A stretch of 64,000 nucleotides of DNA from Variovorax sp. IB41 (GTDB lineage: Bacteria > Pseudomonadota > Gammaproteobacteria > Burkholderiales > Burkholderiaceae_C): NCBI RefSeq assembly GCF_016405905.1, contig NZ_JAEFCB010000017.1:57218-121217 (forward strand), given 5' to 3'. Shown here piece after piece: positions 25,526 to 33,209 of this stretch. Made by a program: the position numbers and the translations under genes. The notes under the pieces were generated by a model. The model was not told the origin of the DNA, made no database searches, and saw only the letters and a list, made by a program, of their open reading frames with translations. Position 1 is the stretch's first letter; the number at the start of each line of letters is the position of its first letter.

Positions 25526-27019
25526 TCAGGCTGTTGCCCGCGCCCTGGTTTTTTTCGCTGCGGGCTTCTTTGCGGGCACCGGGATCGCCGCGCCCGCAGC
25601 CGGCGTCTCCTGCATCCGTGCCATCAACAGCTTGTGCTCGGCCAGCATGTAGTCGCCGATCTCGATGACGTCCGGCACCGCGCGGCGGCAGGCGATGAGG
25701 CCGTAGTCCATGCGTCCGTTATAGCTCTGCACCGTCACGTTGAGCGCGGTGCCGTGCGCGGCGATCGACACGGGGTAGTTGCACGTCACCAGCGCACCCG
25801 CGAAGTACATCGGGAAGGGCGCGCCCTGCACGTTGGAGATGGCCACGTTGATCATCGGCGGCAGCACGTTCACCAGCCCCGAGCGGCCGATCAGCGAGGC
25901 CATGCCCGACATGAACCACGGCGCGGCGAAGCTCGGGAAGTCGTCGAGGATCAGCGGCTTGAAGCGGTTCACCACCGACTTGGATGCGTTCGACGACAGC
26001 GCGATCTGCTCGAGGCGCTCCACCGGATCGGCGACATCGCTGGCCAGGCTCACGGTCATGCCCGTCACCTGGTTGTTGGCCGTGCTGTCGCCCGCTTCGC
26101 GCAGGCTCACGGGCACGCCGGCCACGAGCGACTTCGCGGGCAGCTCGTTGCTGTCGGCGAGGTAACGGCGCAGCGCGCCCGAGATGGTGCCCATCACCAC
26201 GTCGTTGAGCGACACGCCGAAGTGCCGCGCGAGCTGCTTGGTCTCGGCCAGCGAGATGGTGCGGCCCGCGAAGCTGCGCTGGTTGGTGATCGGCACGTTG
26301 AACGGCGTGCGCGGCGCGAGCAGGTTGAAGCGCCTGGCGAACGAGCGCGGGTCCTTGGCTGCGGCGGCATCGCCGCGCTGCGCGAGCCCGCGCGCCGCAC
26401 TCCCGAGCGCGGGCATCAGCTTCACCACCTTGATGTATTGCGCCGCCGTGTTGCGCAGCGCCGCGCCGGCCAACTCGGCCACTCCGAGCTGGTAACTGCT
26501 GCGGCGCGCGCGCGGGCGCGGCGGCTTCACCACGCGGCCCGTGGGCGCCATGTCGAAGATGGCCTTGCCCACCTCGATGCCCGCCTGCCCGTCGATGCCC
26601 GCGTGGTGCATCTTGGTGTAGAGCGCGACCTGCCCGCTCTTGAGGCCATCGATGATGAAGAACTCCCACAGCGGCCGGCTGCGATCGAGCAGCGTCGAGT
26701 GCAGCCGCGCCACGTACTGCTGCAACTGGCGGTTGGTGCCCGGCTGCGGCAGCGTGATGTGGCGCACGTGGTAGTCGATGTCGATGTCTTCGTCCTCCAC
26801 CCACACCGGGTTCGACATGTCGAAGGGCATCAGCGCGAGCTTGCGCGTGAACACGGTCGCCAGGTGCAGGCGCGCCGCGAGGCAGGCCTTCGCGTCTTCG
26901 TAGAAATCGCCCTGGTAGCCCTCGGGCAGGTCGAGCACGTTGAGCGAGCCCACGTGCATCGGCATCTCGGTGGTCTCGAAATGCAGGAAGGTGGCGTCGA
27001 CGCCGCTCAGGTGTTTCAT
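25526..27019 (-). CDS. Second wax ester synthase / diacylglycerol acyltransferase (WS/DGAT)
   Basis: A 497-residue paralogue of the enzyme at 20818, identical over long stretches (MPMHVGSLNVLDLP, NPVWV-DEDID-DYHVRHITLP) and with the same catalytic HHAGIDG. It lacks the long basic tail of the first copy and ends instead in a short PAKKPAAKKTRARATA. The two enzymes probably arose by duplication and may differ in alcohol or diacylglycerol preference. The ATG at 27019 is chosen because it matches the family start MKHLSG; the open frame further upstream is divergent intergenic DNA. It is divergent from the acyl-CoA synthetase at 27262. Confidence 0.93.
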   Translation of the reverse strand: MKHLSGVDATFLHFETTEMPMHVGSLNVLDLPEGYQGDFYEDAKACLAARLHLATVFTRKLALMPFDMSNPVWVEDEDIDIDYHVRHITLPQPGTNRQLQQYVARLHSTLLDRSRPLWEFFIIDGLKSGQVALYTKMHHAGIDGQAGIEVGKAIFDMAPTGRVVKPPRPRARRSSYQLGVAELAGAALRNTAAQYIKVVKLMPALGSAARGLAQRGDAAAAKDPRSFARRFNLLAPRTPFNVPITNQRSFAGRTISLAETKQLARHFGVSLNDVVMGTISGALRRYLADSNELPAKSLVAGVPVSLREAGDSTANNQVTGMTVSLASDVADPVERLEQIALSSNASKSVVNRFKPLILDDFPSFAAPWFMSGMASLIGRSGLVNVLPPMINVAISNVQGAPFPMYFAGALVTCNYPVSIAAHGTALNVTVQSYNGRMDYGLIACRRAVPDVIEIGDYMLAEHKLLMARMQETPAAGAAIPVPAKKPAAKKTRARATA

Positions 27020-27160
27020 GATGGCAAGCCTCGGGGGTGGACCTGCGATTGTTCCCATCGGCGCGCGCTTTGACGCGGCACGACCGCCGGTGTTTACCCG
27101 GCAGCTTTGTATGCCCGTGCATGTGCCGCGTCGGCGCCGCGCGGGCCCATACATTCCCAA

Positions 27161-27172
27161 GGGGAAACCCCG
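27161..27172 (+). promoter_or_regulatory. GGGGAAACCCCG motif upstream of the acyl-CoA synthetase
   Basis: The identical 12-mer occurs upstream of the P450 gene (33168-33179, minus strand). Here it lies 89 bases before the synthetase start and 141 bases before the divergent DGAT-2 start, so one protein could control both. Confidence 0.5.
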
Positions 27173-27184
27173 CATTCGAATGCG
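27171..27184. promoter_or_regulatory. 14-bp perfect palindrome in the DGAT-2 / acyl-CoA synthetase divergent region
   Basis: CGCATTCGAATGCG is self-complementary and directly abuts the GGGGAAACCCCG motif. A candidate operator for the TetR regulator of the island; no direct evidence. Confidence 0.4.
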
Positions 27185-27261
27185 CGCGAAGGGCCTCGCC
27201 GAACCGCCGGCAAGGGCGTAACGTGTTCCTGCTGTTGCCACACATCAGGGAGCCCGCACCC

Positions 27262-29010
27262 ATGACGACCAGACCGCTACTGGCTGACGCCCACCCCTGG
27301 GTCTCCTCCTACCCCGCCGGCGTGCGGTGGGATGCGCCGCTCGCGCGCACGCCCGTTCCGCAGCTGCTCGAGGAAGCCGTCGCGCAATGGCCCGAGCGGC
27401 CCTTCCTCGACTTCATGGGCCGCCGCATCAGCTACCGCGAATTCGGCGCGCTGGTGGACCGCGCGGCCGCAGGCTTCCAGAAGCTGGGCGTCGGCCCCGG
27501 CGTGCATGTGGGCCTGTACCTGCCCAACTCGCCGCACTATCCGATCGCGTTCTTCGGCGTGCTGCGCGCGGGCGGCACGGTGGTCAACTATTCGCCGCTC
27601 GATGCGGAGCGCGTGCTCGAGCACAAGGTCGAAGACAGCGAGAGCGACTTCCTCGTCACGCTCGACCTGGCCGCGCTCTATCCGCAGATGGCGCGGCTCA
27701 TGGGGCACTCGCGCCTGAAGAGGCTGATCGTCGGCGCGCTCGACGAATACGCCGGCGCACCCGGACCCACGCGCGCCCAGATGCAGGGCGCGGGCCTGCT
27801 CGCGCCGATGGCCGACGACGCGCACCACATGACGTTCGCGCAGCTGCTGGACAACGATGGCCGCCACGAGTACCGCCCCGTCGCCGATCCGGCCGATGCC
27901 ATCGCCGCGCTGCAGTACACCGGCGGCACCACGGGCCTGCCCAAGGGCGCGATGCTCACGCACGGCAACCTCACGGCGGCCTGCGCGCAGTACGTCGAAA
28001 GCCTCTCGGGCAATGAAGCCATCGTGGCCTTCGGCGAGGAGCGCATCCTCGCGGTGCTGCCGCTCTTTCACATCTATTCGCTGGTGACGAACCTGCTGAT
28101 GGGCATTCGCCTGGGCGCCGAGATCATCCTGCACACGCGCTTCGAACTCGACACGGTGATGAAGACCTTCGACGCGCGGAAGATCACCGTGTTCTCGGGC
28201 GTGCCGACGATGTACATGGCGATGATCGGCCATCCGAAGGCGGGCGAACTCGACCTGCGATCGCTGCGCTCCTGCGGCTCGGGCGGCGCGCCGCTGCCGG
28301 TCGAGGTGGCGCAGAAGTTCTTCGCGCTCACGGGCTGCCAGATCAACGAGGGCTGGGGCATGACCGAGACCTCGCCCACCGGCAGCTTCACGCCCGCGCG
28401 CGGCCGCCGCAAGGCCGGCTCCTGCGGCATGCCGCTGCCGGGCATCACGCTGTCGATGCGCGACCTCGTCGACCCCGACCAGGAGATGCCGCTCGGCCAG
28501 CGCGGCGAGCTCTGCATCTCGGGCCCGAACGTGATGAAGGGCTACTGGAAGAACGAGGCCGCCACGCGGGCCAGCATGACCGGCGACGGGTTCTTTCGCA
28601 GTGGCGACGTGGCCTACATGGACGAGGACGGCTTCGTCTTCATCGTCGACCGCACCAAGGACATGCTGCTGTGCGGCGGCTTCAACGTGTACCCGCGCAC
28701 CATCGAGGATGCGATCTACGAGCACCCTTCGGTCGAGGAGGTGTCGGTGATCGGCATCCACGACGACTACCGCGGCCAGTCGCCCAAGGCCTTCATCAAG
28801 TTGAGGAGCGGGGCCGAGGCCTTCACGCTCGACGAACTGAAGCGTTTCCTGAAGGACCGGCTCGGCAAGCACGAGATGCTGCAGGCCATGGAGATCCGCG
28901 CCGAGCTGCCCAAGACGGCCGTCGGCAAGCTCTCCAAGAAAGAGCTCTACGACGAAGAGAACGCCAGGCGCGACGCAGGCACCTCGGGCGCCACGGTGAG
29001 CAGCTCGTAG
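27262..29010 (+). CDS. Long-chain acyl-CoA synthetase (AMP-forming)
   Basis: A 582-residue adenylate-forming ligase that activates fatty acids to acyl-CoA with ATP. Motifs in order: phosphate loop LQYTGGTTGLPKGAMLTHGN, A5 EGWGMTETSPTG, A7 FFRSGDVAYMDEDG, A8 DRTKDMLLCGGFNVYPRTIE, and catalytic Lys in KTAVGKLSKKEL. The pattern fits FadD-like medium/long-chain enzymes. It would supply acyl-CoA to the DGATs on either side. The ATG at 27262 has AGGGAG ahead. Its 3' end overlaps the convergent regulator gene by 64 bases. Confidence 0.92.
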   Translation: MTTRPLLADAHPWVSSYPAGVRWDAPLARTPVPQLLEEAVAQWPERPFLDFMGRRISYREFGALVDRAAAGFQKLGVGPGVHVGLYLPNSPHYPIAFFGVLRAGGTVVNYSPLDAERVLEHKVEDSESDFLVTLDLAALYPQMARLMGHSRLKRLIVGALDEYAGAPGPTRAQMQGAGLLAPMADDAHHMTFAQLLDNDGRHEYRPVADPADAIAALQYTGGTTGLPKGAMLTHGNLTAACAQYVESLSGNEAIVAFGEERILAVLPLFHIYSLVTNLLMGIRLGAEIILHTRFELDTVMKTFDARKITVFSGVPTMYMAMIGHPKAGELDLRSLRSCGSGGAPLPVEVAQKFFALTGCQINEGWGMTETSPTGSFTPARGRRKAGSCGMPLPGITLSMRDLVDPDQEMPLGQRGELCISGPNVMKGYWKNEAATRASMTGDGFFRSGDVAYMDEDGFVFIVDRTKDMLLCGGFNVYPRTIEDAIYEHPSVEEVSVIGIHDDYRGQSPKAFIKLRSGAEAFTLDELKRFLKDRLGKHEMLQAMEIRAELPKTAVGKLSKKELYDEENARRDAGTSGATVSSS

Positions 29011-29705
29011 CCGCGCTTGTAGGCGGCGCGCAGCAGCACGCCGTTTTCCTCGCGCAGGTCCAGCTTCTTGCGGATGCCGGCCGCGGCGATGTCGAGCGCA
29101 CGCGCGCCCTTGCGCGGCAAGTGCTTCCACAGCGCGATCCACAGGAAGTCGCGCGTGAGCAAATGGTCGGGGTTGCGAAACAACATGAACGCGAGCTCGA
29201 ATTCGCGCGGGTCGAGCTTGAGTTCGCGGCCCCGGTGCAGCACGGCCCGGCGCTGCGTCAGCAGCCGGTAGTCGCCGCAGATCAGGTCGTCCGTGCGCGT
29301 GGTCTGCGGCACGGGTCCGCGTGCGCGCGAGAGCAGGGTGCGCATGCGCCATTCCAGTTCGTGGTCGGCGATGGGCTGCAGCGCGAAGTCCACGATGGCG
29401 TGGTTCCAGCTGAGCGTGTCGAAATCGGGCGGCGCATGCCAGAGCGCGTCGTCCGTCAAGAGCAGCGTGGGCAGGCCCAGCTGGCGGCAGGCGGTGGCCA
29501 GTTCGTGCCAGGCCACGGTGCCCGACGGGTTCAGCAGCAGCAGGCCGAAGCGCCAGCCGTTGCGCAGCGCCGCCAGAAGGTCCGTGGCATTGCGGAACAG
29601 GGTGGGGGCATGGCCCTTGGCAGCGAGCCTGCGTTGCAGCGCAGACCGTTGATTCACATCCCCGTCCACGACAGCCACGCGCAGCGGTTCATCGGCCCTG
29701 ACCAT
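28947..29705 (-). CDS. Atypical OmpR-type response regulator with pseudo-receiver
   Basis: A 252-residue protein with an N-terminal receiver-like domain (1-~125) and a C-terminal winged helix (~150-240; DPREFELAFMLFRNPDHLLT, then GARALDIAAAGIRKKLDLRE). The receiver has lost the phospho-acceptor: the third strand reads LLLLNPSG, with Asn59 where Asp is expected, and the conserved Lys-Pro is Gln-Pro (FALQPIADHE). It therefore probably works without phosphorylation; no histidine kinase is nearby. It follows the P450 gene on the same strand with a 156-bp gap holding the shared element (29767-29848) and a hairpin. Its end overlaps the acyl-CoA synthetase gene by 64 bases. Confidence 0.85.
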   Translation of the reverse strand: MVRADEPLRVAVVDGDVNQRSALQRRLAAKGHAPTLFRNATDLLAALRNGWRFGLLLLNPSGTVAWHELATACRQLGLPTLLLTDDALWHAPPDFDTLSWNHAIVDFALQPIADHELEWRMRTLLSRARGPVPQTTRTDDLICGDYRLLTQRRAVLHRGRELKLDPREFELAFMLFRNPDHLLTRDFLWIALWKHLPRKGARALDIAAAGIRKKLDLREENGVLLRAAYKRGYELLTVAPEVPASRLAFSSS

Positions 29706-29747
29706 GCTCCAAGTCTCCCCGGTTCCAGAAGTTGAACGAATCGCGAA

Positions 29748-29765
29748 ATCTCGGGATACCGAGAT
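29748..29765. promoter_or_regulatory. Inverted repeat upstream of the atypical response regulator
   Basis: ATCTCGG-GATA-CCGAGAT, a 7-bp perfect stem 42 bases ahead of the regulator start on the minus strand. It could be an operator half-site pair or an RNA hairpin in the leader. Confidence 0.45.
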
Positions 29766-29766
29766 C

Positions 29767-29848
29767 GCGATGCCGTCGATCTTCTTCGGGGAGGCCTAGG
29801 CGTGAAAAACTAGAACCGTGGGAAAGCTAGTCCAGATGTTCCAATTTT
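29767..29848 (-). promoter_or_regulatory. Shared ~82-bp regulatory element, copy 2 (upstream of the atypical response regulator)
   Basis: Read on the minus strand it matches the element at 22547-22627 (48 of the first 56 bases, then CGAAGAAGAT and a shared ATCGC). It begins 13 bases after the P450 stop and ends 61 bases before the regulator start. Same order of blocks: AAAATTGG, TGGACTAG, ACGGTTCTAGTTTT, GCCTAGGCC. Confidence 0.65.
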
Positions 29849-29861
29849 CTTCGGACGCCGA

Positions 29862-32800
29862 TCAGGTGCCCGCCCACACGTCGAGCACGTAGCGCTGGTC
29901 GGCAATCATCTGGTCCATCCAGGCGTTGCTGTCGTGCCCGTGCTCCCGCGCGATGTCGGTCAGCGTGCGGCGCACGTCGGGCTCCATGCGCGAGCCGTCG
30001 CCGCACACGTAGATCACGCCGCCCGCTTCGAGCAGCTTCCACACGGCCGCGGCCTGCTCGCGGATCAGGTCCTGCACATACACCTTGCGATCGCCCGAGC
30101 GCGAGAAGGCGGTGTGCAGCTTCATGAGGCCGCGGTGCGACCAGGCCTGCAGCTCCTGGGCGTAGATGAAATCCTGCGCCGGATGGCGGCAGCCGAAGAA
30201 CAGCATCGCCTCGCCCAGCTTCTCGCCGCGCTCGGTGCGCGCCGCGCGCTCCTGCAGGAAGCCGCGGAACGGCGCAAGGCCGGTGCCGGGGCCGATCATG
30301 ATGAGCGGGCGGTTGGCATCCTCCGGCAGGCGGAAGCCCTCGGCCGTGGTCTCGCGGATCACGCCGTGCACCGTGTCGCCCGCCTCGGCGCGCGCCAGGT
30401 AGTTGGAGCACACGCCCTCGAAGGTGCCGTTGCCAGAGAGCGCGGGCTCGCTCACCACGCCCACGGTGACGCTGCAGCGGCCCGGCGTCATCGCCGGCGA
30501 CGAGGAGATCGAGTAGTAGCGCGGCGACAGCGGCGACAGCATTTCCAGGAACACCGCGAACGGCACCTGGCAGGCGCGGTGCTCCTCGAGCAGCTCGAGC
30601 AGCGACTTGCGCTTGTGCAGCACCTCGGCCTTGTACGCGGCCTGCGAGGCCTCGTCGCTGCCCGAGAGCGCCAGGAGCTTCGGCTTGGTGAACGGGCACT
30701 CGGTGTGCGCGGCGAGCGTGGCGATCTGCTTGCGCGTGGCCACGTCCTGCAGCTCGACGTAGTCGCCCAGCAGGCGATCGACCGCGATCACCTGGTCCAC
30801 CGGCAGCGCGGTCTTGCGGCCCGGCGCGGCCGAGAGGCGCACGTGCGCCGAGCGGTCGAAGCCGAAGCGCGCCATCGCGCGCTCGACCTGCGCGGGGCTG
30901 TTGCGCGGCACCACGCTCAGGTGGTCGCCGGGCACGTAGTTCACGCCCTCGGGCAGCATCAGTTCGACGTGGCGCGTGGAGCGGCTGCTGCCGGCATCGC
31001 CGCCGGGGCTTTGCAGTTCGCGGTTCTCGACCACGCGCAGTGCCACGGCGCCCAATGCATCGACCAGCGCGTTCTTCTGCGGCGGCGGCAATTCCTCGAG
31101 CGTGTAGAGCGGCTCGGCCTCGGCCGGCGTGTCGGCGCCGGCCTTGATGCCGAAGGCCTTCACCAGCGTCGGCCAGAGCGCATCGCTCCAGTCCTGGAAG
31201 GCGCCGTCCATGTCCTCGCGCGCGTCGCCTTCGCCGCGCGGGTGCACGCGGGTGGCGCCGAGCGTTTCGAGCCGTTCATCGATGCGGCGCGGCACGGCCT
31301 GGTAGGTGGCGGCCCAGTCGGTGTTGCCGCAGCCGAACACGCTGAAGCGCACGCCGTTGAGCGCATCGTCGGCCTTGTCGAGCCAGCGGTGGAACTCGGC
31401 CGCGTTGTCGGGCGCCACGCCGTTGTACGAGGCGCAGACGATCGCCACGGCGCCGTTGGCCGGCAGGCGCTCGGCGTAGTCGTCCAGCGACGCCACCTGC
31501 GTGGAGAAGCCGCGCAGCTCGCCGGCCTCGGCCAGTTGCCGCGCGAGGTCCTCGGCCGTGCCGAGGTTGGAGCCCTGCAGCACCAGCAGCGAGGTGCCGT
31601 GGCGCGCCGCCTGCGGCTTGCGCGCGATGGGCTTGGCCGGCGCATCGGGCGCCGCGGCCGCCTCGCCGTTGCCGCGCGGGCGCGAGGCCGGGTCGCGCAG
31701 GAGCGCCTTGATCTTGAAGTTCTCCGGCTTGATCGTGAGCGCTTCCTTGATCTTGAGCTTGTAGCCCGTGTGATCGACCAGGTTGAAGCGCTGCAGGATC
31801 ATGCCCAGCGTGAGCACCGCTTCCTGCAGGGCGAACTGCCGCCCGATGCAGGCGCGCTGCCCGTTGCCGAAGGGCTTGAAGGCATTCACCGGCCGCTCGC
31901 GCTCGGCTTCGCGGCTGAAGTGGTCGGGGTTGAACTCGTCGGCGTCCTCGCCCCACACGCCCTTGTCACGGTGCAGCGCCAGCGCATGCATGATGACCAT
32001 GTTCTTCTTCTTGATCGTGTACTGGCCGCCGATGGTCGTGTCTTCCTTGGCGCGCATCGCGATGGCCGGCGCCGTCGGGTACAGCCGCAGCGCTTCCTTG
32101 AGCACCTGCATCACGTACTGCAGGCGATTGACCTGCGCATAGGTCGGTTTCTGCGTGGTGTCGGGCCCGAACACGCTGTCGACTTCGGCCTGCGCCTTGG
32201 CCAGCGCCTCGGGGTTCTTCAGCAGGAAGTAGGTCGCGAACGACAGCAGGCCGCTGGTGGTTTCGTGTCCCGCGATGAGAAATTCGATGCACTCGTCGCG
32301 GATCATCTTGTCGTCGAGCTTCTCGCCGCTCTTCTTGTCCACGCCCGCGATCATGTAGCTCAGCAGGTCCGGCTTGGTGGCGATGTCGGCACCGCTCGCG
32401 CGCCGCTCTTCGATGATGTCCTCCACCATCTTGTGCATGAAGCGGATGTCCTTGCGCTGCTGCGCCAGTTCCTTCTTCAGCATCAGCTCCTCGAGCGGCA
32501 GCCCGCGGCGGTTCTGCACCGTCTCCAGCGTGCGCACCATCGCATCGACGAAGGGATGAAAGCCCTCGCGGTAGAACGAATTGAAGCGGTAGCCGAAGCC
32601 GCACAGGCCGATGGTGTCCAGCGTGAGCGCGGTCATGTCGCGCACCACGTCCACCTCTTCGTCGAAATTCAGCCGCTCCCACTTGGTGACCAGCTGGCTC
32701 GCGATGTCCAGCATCATCGGGTGATAGGCCTGCATCGCGCGCTGGCTGAAGTTGGCCAGCAGGATGTTGTGCGGCTTGGACCACGTCTCCTCGTGCGTGT

Positions 32801-33080
32801 CGGAGGTGAAGAGGCCGTGCGATGCGGCGCGCAGCCGGCGCAATGCGCCGCGCGTGCTCTTGTCGAAACGTGCTTCCTCGCAGAGTTCGTCGACCAGCGC
32901 GGGCGAGGACACCACGATCACCGGCATGCCCGGCATGTCGAGCCAGTAGATGCCGCCCAGGTCCTGCGCGATCTTCCACATGTCGAGCACGGGGGAGTCG
33001 GAGCCGATCGACAGCAGGTTGCCGACGAAGGGTTTCTTCGCCGGATGGGGGATCGGATGGAGCGAGTTCTTGCCTGCCAT
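29862..33080 (-). CDS. Self-sufficient cytochrome P450-reductase fusion (CYP102 / BM3-like)
   Basis: A 1,072-residue single-chain monooxygenase. The P450 part (1-465) has I-helix AGHETTS (270-276), ExxR (Glu329, Arg332) and heme loop FGNGQRACIG with Cys411. A linker (466-494) leads to an FMN flavodoxin domain (LQGSNLGTAEDLARQLAE at ~501) and an FAD/NADPH domain (RYYSISSSP; GPGTGLAPF from residue 930; final DVWAG). By analogy with BM3 it hydroxylates fatty acids near the omega end. The equivalents of BM3 Arg47 and Tyr51 are Met52 and Val56, while the active-site Phe87 is kept as Phe91. It lies next to acyl-lipid genes; a GGGGAAACCCCG motif sits upstream. Confidence 0.95.
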   Translation of the reverse strand: MAGKNSLHPIPHPAKKPFVGNLLSIGSDSPVLDMWKIAQDLGGIYWLDMPGMPVIVVSSPALVDELCEEARFDKSTRGALRRLRAASHGLFTSDTHEETWSKPHNILLANFSQRAMQAYHPMMLDIASQLVTKWERLNFDEEVDVVRDMTALTLDTIGLCGFGYRFNSFYREGFHPFVDAMVRTLETVQNRRGLPLEELMLKKELAQQRKDIRFMHKMVEDIIEERRASGADIATKPDLLSYMIAGVDKKSGEKLDDKMIRDECIEFLIAGHETTSGLLSFATYFLLKNPEALAKAQAEVDSVFGPDTTQKPTYAQVNRLQYVMQVLKEALRLYPTAPAIAMRAKEDTTIGGQYTIKKKNMVIMHALALHRDKGVWGEDADEFNPDHFSREAERERPVNAFKPFGNGQRACIGRQFALQEAVLTLGMILQRFNLVDHTGYKLKIKEALTIKPENFKIKALLRDPASRPRGNGEAAAAPDAPAKPIARKPQAARHGTSLLVLQGSNLGTAEDLARQLAEAGELRGFSTQVASLDDYAERLPANGAVAIVCASYNGVAPDNAAEFHRWLDKADDALNGVRFSVFGCGNTDWAATYQAVPRRIDERLETLGATRVHPRGEGDAREDMDGAFQDWSDALWPTLVKAFGIKAGADTPAEAEPLYTLEELPPPQKNALVDALGAVALRVVENRELQSPGGDAGSSRSTRHVELMLPEGVNYVPGDHLSVVPRNSPAQVERAMARFGFDRSAHVRLSAAPGRKTALPVDQVIAVDRLLGDYVELQDVATRKQIATLAAHTECPFTKPKLLALSGSDEASQAAYKAEVLHKRKSLLELLEEHRACQVPFAVFLEMLSPLSPRYYSISSSPAMTPGRCSVTVGVVSEPALSGNGTFEGVCSNYLARAEAGDTVHGVIRETTAEGFRLPEDANRPLIMIGPGTGLAPFRGFLQERAARTERGEKLGEAMLFFGCRHPAQDFIYAQELQAWSHRGLMKLHTAFSRSGDRKVYVQDLIREQAAAVWKLLEAGGVIYVCGDGSRMEPDVRRTLTDIAREHGHDSNAWMDQMIADQRYVLDVWAGT

Positions 33081-33167
33081 TTGGTGTTGTGCCTTTGGAA
33101 TGGACCCGCTTCGGAAATCCGGGAGGTATCACCCGGAGTATCCCGACGGCACAGGGGGCAGGCAGGA

Positions 33168-33179
33168 CGGGGTTTCCCC
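33168..33179 (-). promoter_or_regulatory. GGGGAAACCCCG motif upstream of the P450
   Basis: Read on the minus strand, 87 bases before the P450 start. Between motif and start are tandem copies of a GATAC-containing unit (GGGATACTCCGG, then GTGATACCTCCCGG), possibly further binding sites or promoter parts. Confidence 0.5.
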
Positions 33180-33209
33180 TAGAAATTGTCTGCGCCCGTC
33201 ATGCGTTGC

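Noticed and set aside
20818..27019. Two similar DGAT genes as ends of a composite transposon
   Set aside because: They are diverged paralogues in opposite orientation, without terminal repeats or a transposase.
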